Source: Azospirillum griseum (GTDB lineage: Bacteria; Pseudomonadota; Alphaproteobacteria; Azospirillales; Azospirillaceae). From it: a stretch of 64,000 nt of DNA. The first letter of the stretch is position 1. The number at the start of each line of letters is the position of its first letter. Below the pieces are notes generated by a model that saw only the letters and a list, made by a program, of their open reading frames with translations, had not been told where the DNA came from and did no database searches. The stretch is taken from positions 209,560 through 273,559 of the forward strand of contig NZ_RXMA01000001.1 of NCBI RefSeq assembly GCF_003966125.1. Reading direction: 5' to 3'. This document shows positions 38,128 to 46,655 of the stretch, piece by piece. Made by a program: the position numbers and the translations under genes.

Positions 38128-38597
38128 CAAAAGCTCGACGAGCGATATGCGAAATCTCGCACGCGCTTGGCATCATCGAATTTTATGATAATGGTCAACG
38201 TTCGCTGTGTGGTTGACGAGGCTCCGCTCGACTGGCCATAGCCCGGAGCGATGCCTCCACCAACCATGCCAGCAGCGCCGGCAACGCCCCCAAGTATCAA
38301 CGCCGACACACCACCTTGTGAGGTCGAGTACGCCGTCTCGGTCGCAATCTTGTCGTAAATCCAGTTCTCGCGCCGAAGGTCGTCCGTCGTAACCATGTTC
38401 GGCGAGCCAAGAGCCTGAACCACATCCGCCGATGACATACCGACGCGTATTTCACGCTGCACTGTACCGATCGTGACACGATCCCCAACCGGGTTAGACA
38501 CGGCGGCACGATGCTGCTCAGTCGACATACAGCCAACCAACGTCAACGCGATTACAGCGCCCCCGACAACAATCCCCAACAATCGAATCTGCTGCAT
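38127..38597 (-). CDS. Lipoprotein C, BamE/SmpA-like, first gene of the lipoprotein operon
   Basis: Starting at ATG 38597 (GGGGGA eight bases before), the 156-residue protein has a lipoprotein signal ending LTLVGC. The mature N-terminal part carries the SmpA/BamE-type signature VGMSSADVVQALGSPNMVTT followed by RRENWIYDK. A Gly-rich region (SALILGGVAGAAGMVGGG) and a C-terminal strand (TLTIIIKFDDAKRVRDFAYR) complete it. BamE-like domains bind lipids or scaffold outer-membrane complexes, so the trio may build an envelope assembly; that is inference. Low GC relative to the surroundings. Confidence 0.82.
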   Translation of the reverse strand: MQQIRLLGIVVGGAVIALTLVGCMSTEQHRAAVSNPVGDRVTIGTVQREIRVGMSSADVVQALGSPNMVTTDDLRRENWIYDKIATETAYSTSQGGVSALILGGVAGAAGMVGGGIAPGYGQSSGASSTTQRTLTIIIKFDDAKRVRDFAYRSSSF

Positions 38598-38780
38598 TAT
38601 ACACAAATCCCCCAAGAGACAGCGCATGGCACACTACTAAGAATTTTAATTTCTCGCTACAAAATTTTATTGAGGGCGACCTCCTTAAAGAAAAACAGCT
38701 AAAAGAAAGTTGCGTTCTGCGCATTTCGCTTTTGTAACCATTCACATCATCACCTCAGATTTCTCAAAAGGATCCAGCCC

Positions 38781-38821
38781 AAAAACAAAACCCTTCCCCC
38801 GCGTGACCGCCGGGGAAGGGC
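38781..38821 (-). terminator. Rho-independent terminator of phbB
   Basis: CCCTTCCCC (38791-38799) pairs with GGGGAAGGG (38812-38820); on the minus strand the stem is followed by TTTTGTTTTT (complement of 38781-38790). It lies about 45 bp beyond the phbB stop. Confidence 0.88.
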
Positions 38822-38865
38822 TTCGTCTCTCACAACCTCGACCGGCGCGCGAACGCCGACCGTGA

Positions 38866-39588
38866 TCAATACATGTGCTGGCCGCCGTTGACCGACAGGG
38901 TCGAGCCGGTCATGAAGCCGTTGTCGTCGGCAACGAGGTACAGGACGGCCTTGGCGATTTCCTCCGCGCGGCCCAGGCGGCCGACCGGGATGCGGGCGAC
39001 GATCTTTTCCAGCACGTTGGCGGGGACGGCGCGCACCATGTCGGTGTCGATGTAGCCCGGCGCGATGGCGTTGACGGTGATGCCCTTGGCCGCGCTCTCC
39101 TGCGCCAGCGCCTTGGTGAAGCCGTGGATGCCCGACTTGGCGGCGGCGTAGTTGACCTGACCATACTGGCCGGCCTGGCCGTTGACCGAGCCGATGTTGA
39201 CGATGCGGCCGAAACCGCGCTCGCGCATGCCGTCGATCACGTTGCGGCACATGTTGAAGCAGGAGGACAGGTTGGTGTGGATCACCGCCTCCCACTGTTC
39301 ATAGGTCATGCGGTGCATGACGCCGTCGCGGGTGATGCCCGCGTTGTTGATCAGCACCTCCACCGGGCCGAGATCGGCGGTGATCTTGGCGATCCCCTCC
39401 TTGCAGGCGTCAAAGCTCGACACGTCGAACTTGTAGGCCGCGATGCCGGTGCGCGCGGTGAATTCCTGCGCCGCCGCATCGTTCCCGGCGTAGGTGGCGG
39501 CCACCGTGTAACCGGCGTTCTTCAAGCCAACGGCGACCGCTTCGCCGATGCCGCGAGTGCCACCCGTAACGACTGCAACACGAGCCAT
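38866..39588 (-). CDS. phbB: Acetoacetyl-CoA reductase
   Basis: The 240-residue NADPH-dependent SDR reduces acetoacetyl-CoA to (R)-3-hydroxybutyryl-CoA for polyhydroxybutyrate synthesis. It begins MARVAVVTGGTRGIGEAVAV (cofactor motif TGGTRGIG), with NNAGITRDGVMHRMTYEQW typical of PhbB, the catalytic Ser in NIGSVNGQAGQYGQVNYAAAK with Tyr and Lys, and ends SVNGGQHMY, a hallmark of the PhbB subfamily. Start ATG 39588; an upstream in-frame extension is not used. phbA lies immediately upstream on the same strand, separated by 170 bp with a hairpin. Confidence 0.97.
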   Translation of the reverse strand: MARVAVVTGGTRGIGEAVAVGLKNAGYTVAATYAGNDAAAQEFTARTGIAAYKFDVSSFDACKEGIAKITADLGPVEVLINNAGITRDGVMHRMTYEQWEAVIHTNLSSCFNMCRNVIDGMRERGFGRIVNIGSVNGQAGQYGQVNYAAAKSGIHGFTKALAQESAAKGITVNAIAPGYIDTDMVRAVPANVLEKIVARIPVGRLGRAEEIAKAVLYLVADDNGFMTGSTLSVNGGQHMY

Positions 39589-39716
39589 GATCGTACTCCC
39601 CAGATTTGTTTTGATCAGTTTTGCTGTTGACGGTGTGTTGGTCCGCAGGGGCTGTATTCTTGTTATTGGGCCGAACGAATCACCGTCCGTCAACCCCCAC
39701 GGGTGGCTGAAGCGAC

Positions 39717-39752
39717 GACGGGCCGCGCCCCGAAACCGGAGCGCGGCCCGTC
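39717..39752 (-). terminator. Hairpin between phbA and phbB
   Basis: A perfect 12-bp stem GACGGGCCGCGC / GCGCGGCCCGTC (39717-39728, 39741-39752) with a 12-nt loop lies 7 bp after the phbA stop. No T-run follows, so it may attenuate or stabilise rather than fully terminate. Confidence 0.55.
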
Positions 39753-39758
39753 ACCGGA

Positions 39759-40934
39759 TCAATCGCGCTGGACGCAGAGGGCGATGCCCATGCCGCCGCC
39801 GATGCACAGGGTCGCCAGACCCTTCTTGGCGTCGCGCTTCTGCATTTCGAACAGCAGGGTGGTCAGGACGCGGGCACCCGACGCACCGACCGGGTGGCCA
39901 AGGGCGATGGCCCCGCCGTTGACGTTGACCTTGCTGACGTCCCAGCCCAGATCCTTGTTCACCGACATGGCCTGCGACGCGAACGCCTCGTTCGCTTCGA
40001 TCAGGTCGAGGTCGTCGATGGTCCAACCGGCCTTTTTCAGGGCCAGACGCGAGGCCGGGATCGGACCCGTGCCCATGATCGACGGATCGACGCCAGCGGT
40101 CGCCCACGACACGATGCGGGCCAGCGGGGTGACGCCGCGCTTGGCCGCGTTTTCCGCGCTCATCAGCACCAGGGCGGCGGCCCCGTCGTTGATGCCCGAC
40201 GCGTTGCCCGCCGTCACCGTGCCGTCCTTCGAGAAGGCCGGGCGCAGCTTGGCCAGCGACTCAGCGGTCGTGCCGTGCTTGGGGTATTCGTCATCGGACA
40301 CGACGACGTCGCCCTTGCGGCCCTTGATCGTCACCGGGACGATCTCGTCCTTGAAACGACCGGCCTTCTGGGCGGCTTCGGCCTTTTGCTGCGAGGACGC
40401 GGCGAAGGCGTCCTGCTCTTCACGGGTGAACTGCCACTGGGTGGCGATGTTCTCCGCCGTAGTCCCCATGTGATAGCCCTTGAAGGCGTCGGTCAGGCCA
40501 TCGACCAGCATGGAATCGACCAGCGAGGCCGTGCCCATCTTGGTGCCGTTGCGCAGGTGCATGGTGTGCTGCGCCTGGCTCATGCTTTCCTGGCCACCGG
40601 CGACGATGATGTCGGCGTCGCCGTTCTTGATCGCCTGGAAGCCCAGCGCGACCGCGCGCAGGCCCGAACCGCAGAGCTGGTTGATGCCGAACGCGGTGGC
40701 TTCCACCGGAATGCCCGCGTTGACGGCGGCCTGACGGGCCGGGTTCTGGCCCTGACCGGCGGTCAGAATCTGCCCCAGGATGACCTCGTTCACCTCGGCC
40801 GCGTCGGTCTTGGCGCGGGCAAGCGCCTCACGGATCGCGATCTCGCCCAGCGCGTGGGCCGACAGGCTGCTGAGAGCACCGTTGAAGCTGCCGATGGGCG
40901 TGCGCGCCGCAGCGGCGATGACAACCTCGGTCAT
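39759..40934 (-). CDS. phbA: Acetyl-CoA C-acetyltransferase (beta-ketothiolase)
   Basis: The 391-residue biosynthetic thiolase condenses two acetyl-CoA into acetoacetyl-CoA. The nucleophilic Cys is in [11 protein letters not shown] (residue 88), the catalytic His in [16 protein letters not shown], and the second Cys in [10 protein letters not shown] near the end. Other family stretches are [11 protein letters not shown] and [10 protein letters not shown]. Length is exactly that of PhbA proteins. A GAGGAG ribosome-binding site precedes the ATG. A TTGC-N3-GCAA dyad (41011-41023), possibly a PhaR site, lies in its promoter region. Confidence 0.98.
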   Translation of the reverse strand: MTEVVIAAAARTPIGSFNGALSSLSAHALGEIAIREALARAKTDAAEVNEVILGQILTAGQGQNPARQAAVNAGIPVEATAFGINQLCGSGLRAVALGFQAIKNGDADIIVAGGQESMSQAQHTMHLRNGTKMGTASLVDSMLVDGLTDAFKGYHMGTTAENIATQWQFTREEQDAFAASSQQKAEAAQKAGRFKDEIVPVTIKGRKGDVVVSDDEYPKHGTTAESLAKLRPAFSKDGTVTAGNASGINDGAAALVLMSAENAAKRGVTPLARIVSWATAGVDPSIMGTGPIPASRLALKKAGWTIDDLDLIEANEAFASQAMSVNKDLGWDVSKVNVNGGAIALGHPVGASGARVLTTLLFEMQKRDAKKGLATLCIGGGMGIALCVQRD

Positions 40935-41010
40935 GGTAACGCTCCTCGATATGGGACGGTTTTATTATGACGCTGGTGAAACGCAGGCAGTCCAGACACC
41001 TTAAAGTGCG

Positions 41011-41023
41011 ATTGCGCCGCAAT
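41011..41023 (-). promoter_or_regulatory. Candidate PhaR-type dyad upstream of phbA
   Basis: ATTGC-GCC-GCAAT is a perfect inverted repeat 77 bp before the phbA start. PhaR of Paracoccus and relatives is known to recognise TGC-N3/4-GCA-type dyads; phaR is encoded 2 kb away. The assignment is inferred from pattern similarity only. Confidence 0.5.
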
Positions 41024-41046
41024 GCAAGACGCTAAAACAGCGCTGG

Positions 41047-42048
41047 CTATCCTGTCGCAGAGAGCCATCGGGCCAATGGTTGCCACGCGCCAACCTCCGC
41101 ACCGGCGCTGACCACCATTCCAATATGACCCAAAGGCGGCACGATCATTTCCGCATGGGGTATCACTTTTGGCAGAGCCATGGCGGAGGCGGGCGGCACG
41201 ATGCGGTCGCGTTCGGGGATCAGCGCCAGTGTGGGGACCATCAAACGGGCGGGATCGACCGGCAATCCGCCGACCAGCCAGTTGCCCGTCGCGGTGTCGT
41301 TGCGGCCATACCAGCCCTCCAGCGCGTCGCGCGCCACCGCCGCGACCAGCGGCACGCCGTCGTTCAACCAATCCTCCAGCGCGACGAAGGCGGCGGCGGC
41401 GGGGCTGGCCGGATCCATGCGCGCGAATTGGCTGAATTTCTTCAGCGCCAGCATCGGATCGAGCTGGGCGAACAGCGCTTGCAGGGCGTCGGTCGGCAGT
41501 TCGCCCCACCGCTCCAGCGCCGGGCCGAAGGGCTGGAAGAAGGCCGCCGCCCGCTTGGCGACCGCCGCATCCTCCGCGTGGAAATCCCAGGGGGTGGCGA
41601 GCAGACCCAGCCCGGCCACCGACCGGGGCCGCCGCAGCGCCAGCGCGGTGGTCAGCAGCCCGCCCATGCAATAGCCGACGAGGGGGACCGGCCGCCCGGT
41701 CGCCTCCACCACCGCGTCGAGCGCGCGTTCCAGCCGCCCGGCGATGTAGTCGGTCAGGGTGAAACGGCGCTCCAGCGGCCCCGGCGTGCCCCAATCGATC
41801 AGCAGCGGGCGGATGCCCTGCTCCGGCAACCAGCGCATCAGGCTTTTGCCCGGCGACAGATCCAATATGTAATGACGGTTGACCAGCGACGGCACGAACA
41901 GCACCGGACGCCCACCCGGCGGCCCGTAATCCAGCAGCCGCGTGCCGCCTTCGCGCCAGACCACCGGCGGGTCCGCAAGGTCTCGGTGGTGGGGGTGGTG
42001 GCGGTAACGCTCGATCCCGGTCAGCACCGAATCGATCCGCCGCCGCAT
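41047..42048 (-). CDS. phaC: Compact class III-like poly(3-hydroxyalkanoate) synthase PhaC
   Basis: From ATG 42048 the product has 333 residues, far shorter than class I PhaC (~590) and close to class III PhaC (~355). The alpha/beta-hydrolase core has VLFVPSLVNRHYILDL, the lipase-like box GYCMGG with the polymerising Cys127, Asp281 (ERDRIVPP), and His308 (PLGHIGMVV). The reading frame stays open upstream across the PhaE-like gene, and no start between 42083 and 42048 is clearly better, so the N-terminus is uncertain. It lies 34 bp after the PhaE-like stop in the same transcript. It would polymerise (R)-3-hydroxyacyl-CoA made by PhbA and PhbB. Confidence 0.86.
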   Translation of the reverse strand: MRRRIDSVLTGIERYRHHPHHRDLADPPVVWREGGTRLLDYGPPGGRPVLFVPSLVNRHYILDLSPGKSLMRWLPEQGIRPLLIDWGTPGPLERRFTLTDYIAGRLERALDAVVEATGRPVPLVGYCMGGLLTTALALRRPRSVAGLGLLATPWDFHAEDAAVAKRAAAFFQPFGPALERWGELPTDALQALFAQLDPMLALKKFSQFARMDPASPAAAAFVALEDWLNDGVPLVAAVARDALEGWYGRNDTATGNWLVGGLPVDPARLMVPTLALIPERDRIVPPASAMALPKVIPHAEMIVPPLGHIGMVVSAGAEVGAWQPLARWLSATG

Positions 42049-42082
42049 CTCGCGGTCAACCGCCTGGCGCAGGGCCTCGCCG

Positions 42083-42652
42083 CTAGAGGTCTTTTGGTCG
42101 CTGGCCTTTGGGTCGCGCGGCTGGCTTTCGAACCGGGCGATCTGGCGGCGCAACTCCTCCGCCCGCTGGCGCAGCGGCGGCCTCCATGGCAGCCAACCGC
42201 TCTTCAAGAGCGGCAATCCGCCCGAGGAGGACAGCAACATCGCCAGCGCCACGTTCAGATGCAGGCTGAGCGGGCGCGGCCCCCGGCGCAGCTGCGTGCC
42301 ATCCGCCCGATGCCCGGTCATCGTGGGCCTGTGGGCTGGTTCGGGGTGCGGGCGGCTGCGGCCATGCGGGATCGGTCGCCGGGTAAGGGGAAGACGGGGA
42401 CGGGCCGAACCCGTTCGGGCCAGACCCGTAAGGAGCGGCCCCAAAAGGAGCGGAAGAAGCGAAGCCCGCCGGACCAAAGGCGAACGGGGCCATCGCCGCC
42501 GCCCCCTGCCCCATCATCTGAAACAGCCGGGCCATCATGTCCGCCGCTTCGGGATCGGCGGCGGTCGCCGCCCATTGATCCTGCCACAGGTCCAGATAGC
42601 GGCGCGCCAGCGTTTCCAGGGACGGAATGTCGGGGTCGGACGGGTCGGCCAT
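42083..42652 (-). CDS. phaE: Short PhaE-like subunit
   Basis: The 189-residue protein (ATG 42652) has an N-terminal helix pair resembling class III PhaE/PhaE-like proteins (LARRYLDLWQDQWAATAADP, MMARLFQMMGQGAAAMAPF), a long Pro/Gly/Ala linker (residues about 65-140), and a C-terminal coiled coil (VLLGRIAALEERLAAMEAAA) with a basic tail. Class III synthases need a PhaE partner of about 350 residues; this one is about half as long. It precedes phaC and shares about 35 bp of frame-open overlap with it. The identity is inferred from layout and position, since sequence similarity within PhaE is weak. Confidence 0.68.
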   Translation of the reverse strand: MADPSDPDIPSLETLARRYLDLWQDQWAATAADPEAADMMARLFQMMGQGAAAMAPFAFGPAGFASSAPFGAAPYGSGPNGFGPSPSSPYPATDPAWPQPPAPRTSPQAHDDRASGGWHAAAPGAAPAQPASERGAGDVAVLLGRIAALEERLAAMEAAAAPAGGGVAPPDRPVRKPAARPKGQRPKDL

Positions 42653-42875
42653 GGCCCACACTATAGGCAATCCGGCGACCGCTTGACCAGCGCGGATGCG
42701 CGCGCCATCAAATCGTCATCCACGCGCAACGGTGGGGCCTTTGCTTGCGCCCGCCCCCCGCGACCCCATGACGCGGCGCAAGGCTGGACAAATTGCTGTT
42801 CCTTCGAGTAGTCCTAGGAACGGATTGATGTCCGCCGCCCCTTCTTGAAACATCCCTCTTCTGAAAGATTTCGCG

Positions 42876-43502
42876 ATGGCCGACCGGGAAGATCAGAAAT
42901 CCGCACCGATCACGATCAAGAAGTATGCCAACCGGCGGCTTTACAACACGGCCACCAGCAGCTACGTCACGCTCGATCATCTCTGCCAGATGGTGAAGGA
43001 CGGGTTGGATTTCGTCGTGTACGACGCCAAAACCGGGGAGGACATCACCCGTTCCGTCCTGACCCAGATCATCGTGGAAGAGGAAAGCAAGGGGCAGAAC
43101 CTGCTGCCCATCAGCTTCCTGCGCCAGTTGATCGGCTTCTACGGCGACAACATGCAGTGGGTGGTTCCGCGCTATCTCGAATATTCGATGCAGTCCTTTT
43201 CCCGCAATCAGGATCAGGTGCGCGATTATTTCCAAAACACCATCGGCGGCATGTTCCCCTTCGGTCGCCTGGACGAGATGAGCAAGCAGAACCTGGCGAT
43301 GTTCGAACGCGCCATGCGCATGTTCACCCCCTTCGGCCCGGTCGGGGCGTCGGATGAGCCGCCGCCCGCCGCCCGCCCGGCGGCACCCGCCGCCGCCACG
43401 CCCTCCAGCGGCCCGACCTTTGACGAGCTGCAAAAGCAGATCGACGCCCTGCAAAAGCAGATCGCCAGCATCAACATCCCCGGCAAGCCCGACGGAAAGT
43501 AA
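42876..43502 (+). CDS. phaR: Polyhydroxyalkanoate synthesis regulator PhaR
   Basis: The 208-residue protein begins with the PHB/PHA-accumulation regulator DNA-binding domain (residues 10-75): ITIKKYANRRLYNTATSSYV, TLDHLCQMVKDGLDFVVYDA, then GEDITRSVLTQIIVEEESKG. The following PHB_acc region (LLPISFLRQLIGFYGDNMQW) binds PHA granules. The C-terminus is Ala/Pro-rich with a coiled coil (FDELQKQIDALQKQIASI). PhaR represses phasin and synthesis genes until polymer titrates it away. It is divergent from phaE-phaC with 223 bp between the starts. Confidence 0.97.
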   Translation: MADREDQKSAPITIKKYANRRLYNTATSSYVTLDHLCQMVKDGLDFVVYDAKTGEDITRSVLTQIIVEEESKGQNLLPISFLRQLIGFYGDNMQWVVPRYLEYSMQSFSRNQDQVRDYFQNTIGGMFPFGRLDEMSKQNLAMFERAMRMFTPFGPVGASDEPPPAARPAAPAAATPSSGPTFDELQKQIDALQKQIASINIPGKPDGK

Positions 43503-43833
43503 CCCCGCCGCGCGCCGTCTTTCTGTCTGAAAGCGGCCCCGAACGCCCTCCCACGAACGCCGATGGCCCCCGCGCCGTCGGCGTTTTTGTTTGCGCGCGC
43601 CGCGCGTGCGTTCGGGACCACCCCGTAAGGGCTGCCGCCAATTGTGCGGCGCGCGGATTGAGCGCCTGATGTGGGGGTGCGGTTCTGGAAACGGAGCGCC
43701 GCACGGCAAACCCGCAAGACAGACCTTCCACGGAGCAAATCTCAGCCACGCGCACGCGGCCCCTTCCCTCAGCGCCCGAAATGCCCATATCATCACAGCA
43801 CGAGAGTGCATCAGACGACATTTGATTGAGACC
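43503..43833. other. 331-bp region between phaR and clpS
   Basis: It holds the phaR terminator at 43556-43590 and the upstream region of clpS. No gene is supported. The stretch 43600-43830 is unremarkable apart from a CATATCAT hexamer-like -10 candidate at 43785-43792. Confidence 0.5.
43556..43590 (+). terminator. Rho-independent terminator of phaR
   Basis: AACGCCGA (43556-43563) pairs with TCGGCGTT (43578-43585), with a GGC/GCC inner pairing, followed by TTTTTGTTT. It is 53 bp past the phaR stop. Confidence 0.88.
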
Positions 43834-44160
43834 ATGGGCGATTCGGACAAGTTCGGCAACGGCGGACCCAACAGCGGCGTGGTCATCAAGACCAAGCCGA
43901 AAACGAAAAAGCCGTCGATGTACAAGGTGTTGATGCTGAACGACGATTACACACCGATGGAATTCGTCGTCCTGGTTCTTGAACGCTTCTTCAGCAAATC
44001 GCGCGAGGAAGCGACCCGGATCATGCTGCATGTGCACCGTCGGGGCGTGGGGTTGTGCGGCGTGTTCACCTACGAGGTGGCGGAGACGAAAGTCACGCAG
44101 GTGATGGACTTCGCGCGCCAGAACCAGCACCCGCTGCAATGCACGTTAGAGAAGGACTAG
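43834..44160 (+). CDS. clpS: ATP-dependent Clp protease adaptor ClpS
   Basis: The 108-residue adaptor delivers N-end-rule substrates to ClpAP. It has a flexible N-terminal arm (residues 1-30) and the ClpS fold: [20 protein letters not shown] with the N-degron pocket acidic residues (NDDYTPMEF), then [23 protein letters not shown] 43834 is selected because it begins the conventional short arm; the frame is open upstream without family similarity. clpA follows 8 bp downstream, the standard pairing. Confidence 0.97.
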   Translation: MGDSDKFGNGGPNSGVVIKTKPKTKKPSMYKVLMLNDDYTPMEFVVLVLERFFSKSREEATRIMLHVHRRGVGLCGVFTYEVAETKVTQVMDFARQNQHPLQCTLEKD

Positions 44161-44168
44161 ACCCATCC

Positions 44169-46487
44169 ATGCTGTCGCGTAACCTGGAACAGACGCTGCA
44201 TCGGGCCTTGGCCCACGCGAACGAGCGCAGGCACGAATACGCGACGCTCGAACATCTGCTGCTCGCGTTGACCGACGACACCGACGCGACCGCCGTTTTG
44301 CGGGCTTGCGGGATCGATCTGGACCGCCTGCGCGCGGAACTGACCGAATACATCGACAACGAACTGGCGAACCTTATCACGAGCAGAACCGACGACGCCA
44401 AGCCGACGGCTGGCTTCCAGCGGGTCCTGCAACGTGCGGCCATACACGTCCAGTCCTCGGGACGTGAGGAGGTGACGGGCGCCAATGTGCTCGTCGCATT
44501 GTTCTCGGAACGCGAGAGCCACGCCGTCTATTTCCTGCAAGAGCAGGAAATGACCCGGTTCGACGCGGTGAACTACATTTCTCACGGAATCGCGAAGGCT
44601 CCGGGCCGCACGGAAACCAAGCGGGTCTCGGGCGCCGACGACGAGGCGGCGGCGGAGAAGGTCGTGAAAAAAGGCAGCGAAGCACTCGACGCCTATTGCG
44701 TCAACCTGAACAAGAAAGCCGCCGGTGGGAAGATCGACCCGCTGATCGGGCGGGAGCAGGAGGTCGAACGGACCATCCAGATCCTGTGCCGACGGTCGAA
44801 GAACAACCCGCTGTATGTCGGCGACCCCGGTGTCGGCAAGACCGCCATCGCCGAGGGGCTGGCCCGCCGCATCGTCCAGAACGAGGTTCCGGAGGTGCTG
44901 CGCAACGCCACCATCTTCGCGCTCGACATGGGCGCGCTGCTGGCTGGCACCCGCTATCGCGGCGATTTCGAGGAGCGGTTGAAGGCCGTCGTCTCGGAGT
45001 TGGAGGCGACCGAAGGGGCCGTGCTCTTCATCGACGAAATCCACACGGTGATCGGGGCCGGGGCGACCTCCGGCGGGGCGATGGACGCCTCGAACCTGCT
45101 GAAACCGGCCTTGGCGTCGGGCGCGCTGCGCTGCATCGGCTCGACCACCTACAAGGAATACCGCAGCTATTTCGAAAAGGACCGGGCGCTGGTCCGCCGC
45201 TTCCAGAAGATCGACGTCAACGAACCGTCGATCGAGGACGCGATCAAGATCCTTCAGGGCCTGAAGCCCTATTACGAGAAGCATCACAAGGTCAGCTACA
45301 CCGCCGACGCCATCCGCTGCGCGGTGGAGCTGTCGGCGAAGTACATCGGCGACCGCAAGCTGCCCGACAAGGCCATCGACATCATCGACGAGGTCGGGGC
45401 GGCGCAAATGCTGCTGCCGGAGAACAAGCGCAAGAAGAAGATCGGCGTCAAGGATGTGGAGGCGGTGGTCGCCAAGATCGCCCGCATCCCGCCGAAATCG
45501 GTCAGCCGCGACGACCGCGAGACGCTGCTGAATCTGGAACGCGATCTGAAAACCATGGTGTTCGGCCAGACCAAGGCCATCGACGCCCTGGTGTCGGCGA
45601 TCAAGCTGGCGCGCGCCGGCCTGCGCGAACCGGAAAAGCCGATCGGCAATTACCTGTTCATCGGCCCGACCGGCGTCGGCAAGACCGAGGTGGCCCGCCA
45701 GCTCGCCATGACGCTGGGGATCGAGCTGACCCGCTTCGACATGTCGGAGTATATGGAGCGGCACACGGTGTCCCGCCTGATCGGCGCGCCGCCGGGCTAT
45801 GTCGGCTTTGACCAGGGCGGCATGCTGACCGACGCCATCGACCAGCACCCCCATTGCGTGCTGCTGCTGGACGAAATCGAGAAAGCCCACCCGGATCTCT
45901 ACAACATCCTGTTGCAGATCATGGATCACGGGAAGCTGACCGACCACAACGGCAAGATTGTCGATTTCCGCAACGTCATCCTGATCATGACGTCGAACGC
46001 CGGGGCCGCCGACATGGCCAAGCCCGCCATCGGTTTCGAGCGGGAACGCCGGGTGGGCGAGGACATGGAGGCGGTGGAAAAGCTGTTCACCCCGGAATTC
46101 CGCAACCGGCTGGACGCGATCATCCCCTTTGCCCCGCTGACCCAGGAGGTCATCAGCCGCGTGGTCGACAAGTTCATCATGCAGATGGAGGCCCAGTTGG
46201 AAGACCGGGGCGTGTCCATCGAGTTGAACGACGACGCCCGCGAGTGGCTGGGCAAGAAGGGCTACGATCCGCTCTATGGCGCGCGTCCGCTGGGCCGCGT
46301 CATCCAGGAATACATCAAGAAGCCGCTGGCCGAGGAGCTGCTGTTCGGCAAGCTGTCCAAGGGTGGTTTGGTCAAGGTCACGGTGAAGGACGACAAGCCC
46401 GCCTTCGATTACGCCGAAGGAAACCGCAGCAAGCGCGGCTCCAGCGACGACGACGAAGAGGGGCTGGTCAGCGAAATGGCGGAGTGA
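44169..46487 (+). CDS. clpA: ATP-dependent Clp protease ATP-binding subunit ClpA
   Basis: The 772-residue AAA+ unfoldase starts MLSRNLEQTLHRALAHANER, the Clp N-domain that docks ClpS. D1 has Walker A GDPGVGKTAIAEG and Walker B VLFIDEIH; D2 has GPTGVGKTEVARQ and CVLLLDEIEKAHPDLY. The IGL-type ClpP-docking loop region lies in D2 (AKPAIGFERERR). Lack of a long middle coiled coil separates it from ClpB. It works with ClpP (not in this window) to degrade N-end-rule and SsrA-tagged proteins. The pair clpS-clpA ends in a strong terminator. Confidence 0.98.
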   Translation: MLSRNLEQTLHRALAHANERRHEYATLEHLLLALTDDTDATAVLRACGIDLDRLRAELTEYIDNELANLITSRTDDAKPTAGFQRVLQRAAIHVQSSGREEVTGANVLVALFSERESHAVYFLQEQEMTRFDAVNYISHGIAKAPGRTETKRVSGADDEAAAEKVVKKGSEALDAYCVNLNKKAAGGKIDPLIGREQEVERTIQILCRRSKNNPLYVGDPGVGKTAIAEGLARRIVQNEVPEVLRNATIFALDMGALLAGTRYRGDFEERLKAVVSELEATEGAVLFIDEIHTVIGAGATSGGAMDASNLLKPALASGALRCIGSTTYKEYRSYFEKDRALVRRFQKIDVNEPSIEDAIKILQGLKPYYEKHHKVSYTADAIRCAVELSAKYIGDRKLPDKAIDIIDEVGAAQMLLPENKRKKKIGVKDVEAVVAKIARIPPKSVSRDDRETLLNLERDLKTMVFGQTKAIDALVSAIKLARAGLREPEKPIGNYLFIGPTGVGKTEVARQLAMTLGIELTRFDMSEYMERHTVSRLIGAPPGYVGFDQGGMLTDAIDQHPHCVLLLDEIEKAHPDLYNILLQIMDHGKLTDHNGKIVDFRNVILIMTSNAGAADMAKPAIGFERERRVGEDMEAVEKLFTPEFRNRLDAIIPFAPLTQEVISRVVDKFIMQMEAQLEDRGVSIELNDDAREWLGKKGYDPLYGARPLGRVIQEYIKKPLAEELLFGKLSKGGLVKVTVKDDKPAFDYAEGNRSKRGSSDDDEEGLVSEMAE

Positions 46488-46516
46488 CCGCATCCTTGAC
46501 CACGCGACGCGTTGCG

Positions 46517-46543
46517 ACGGGGGGCCTTCGGGTCCCCCGTTTT
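46517..46543 (+). terminator. Rho-independent terminator of clpSA
   Basis: ACGGGGGGCC / GGTCCCCCGT (46517-46526, 46531-46540; one G-U pair) closes on a TTCG tetraloop and is followed by TTT. It begins 30 bp after the clpA stop. Confidence 0.87.
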
Positions 46544-46655
46544 GCGTTGGACCCGGTTTTGCCAGTCGGCGTGAGCCTTCGCGCCTCATCTTTTGCGCCG
46601 CACAGGCGATGAGCGCCGTTTCCCCGTCGCTTGGTCCTGCGCTATGGTCGGGGCC

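Noticed and set aside
38595..38600. TATAAT hexamer at the BamE-like gene start
   Set aside because: It overlaps the chosen start codon, so transcription from it would miss the start; no fitting -35 hexamer.
38518..38745. 75-codon minus-strand frame overlapping the BamE-like gene start
   Set aside because: Out of frame with the lipoprotein, no domain; it crosses the probable promoter.
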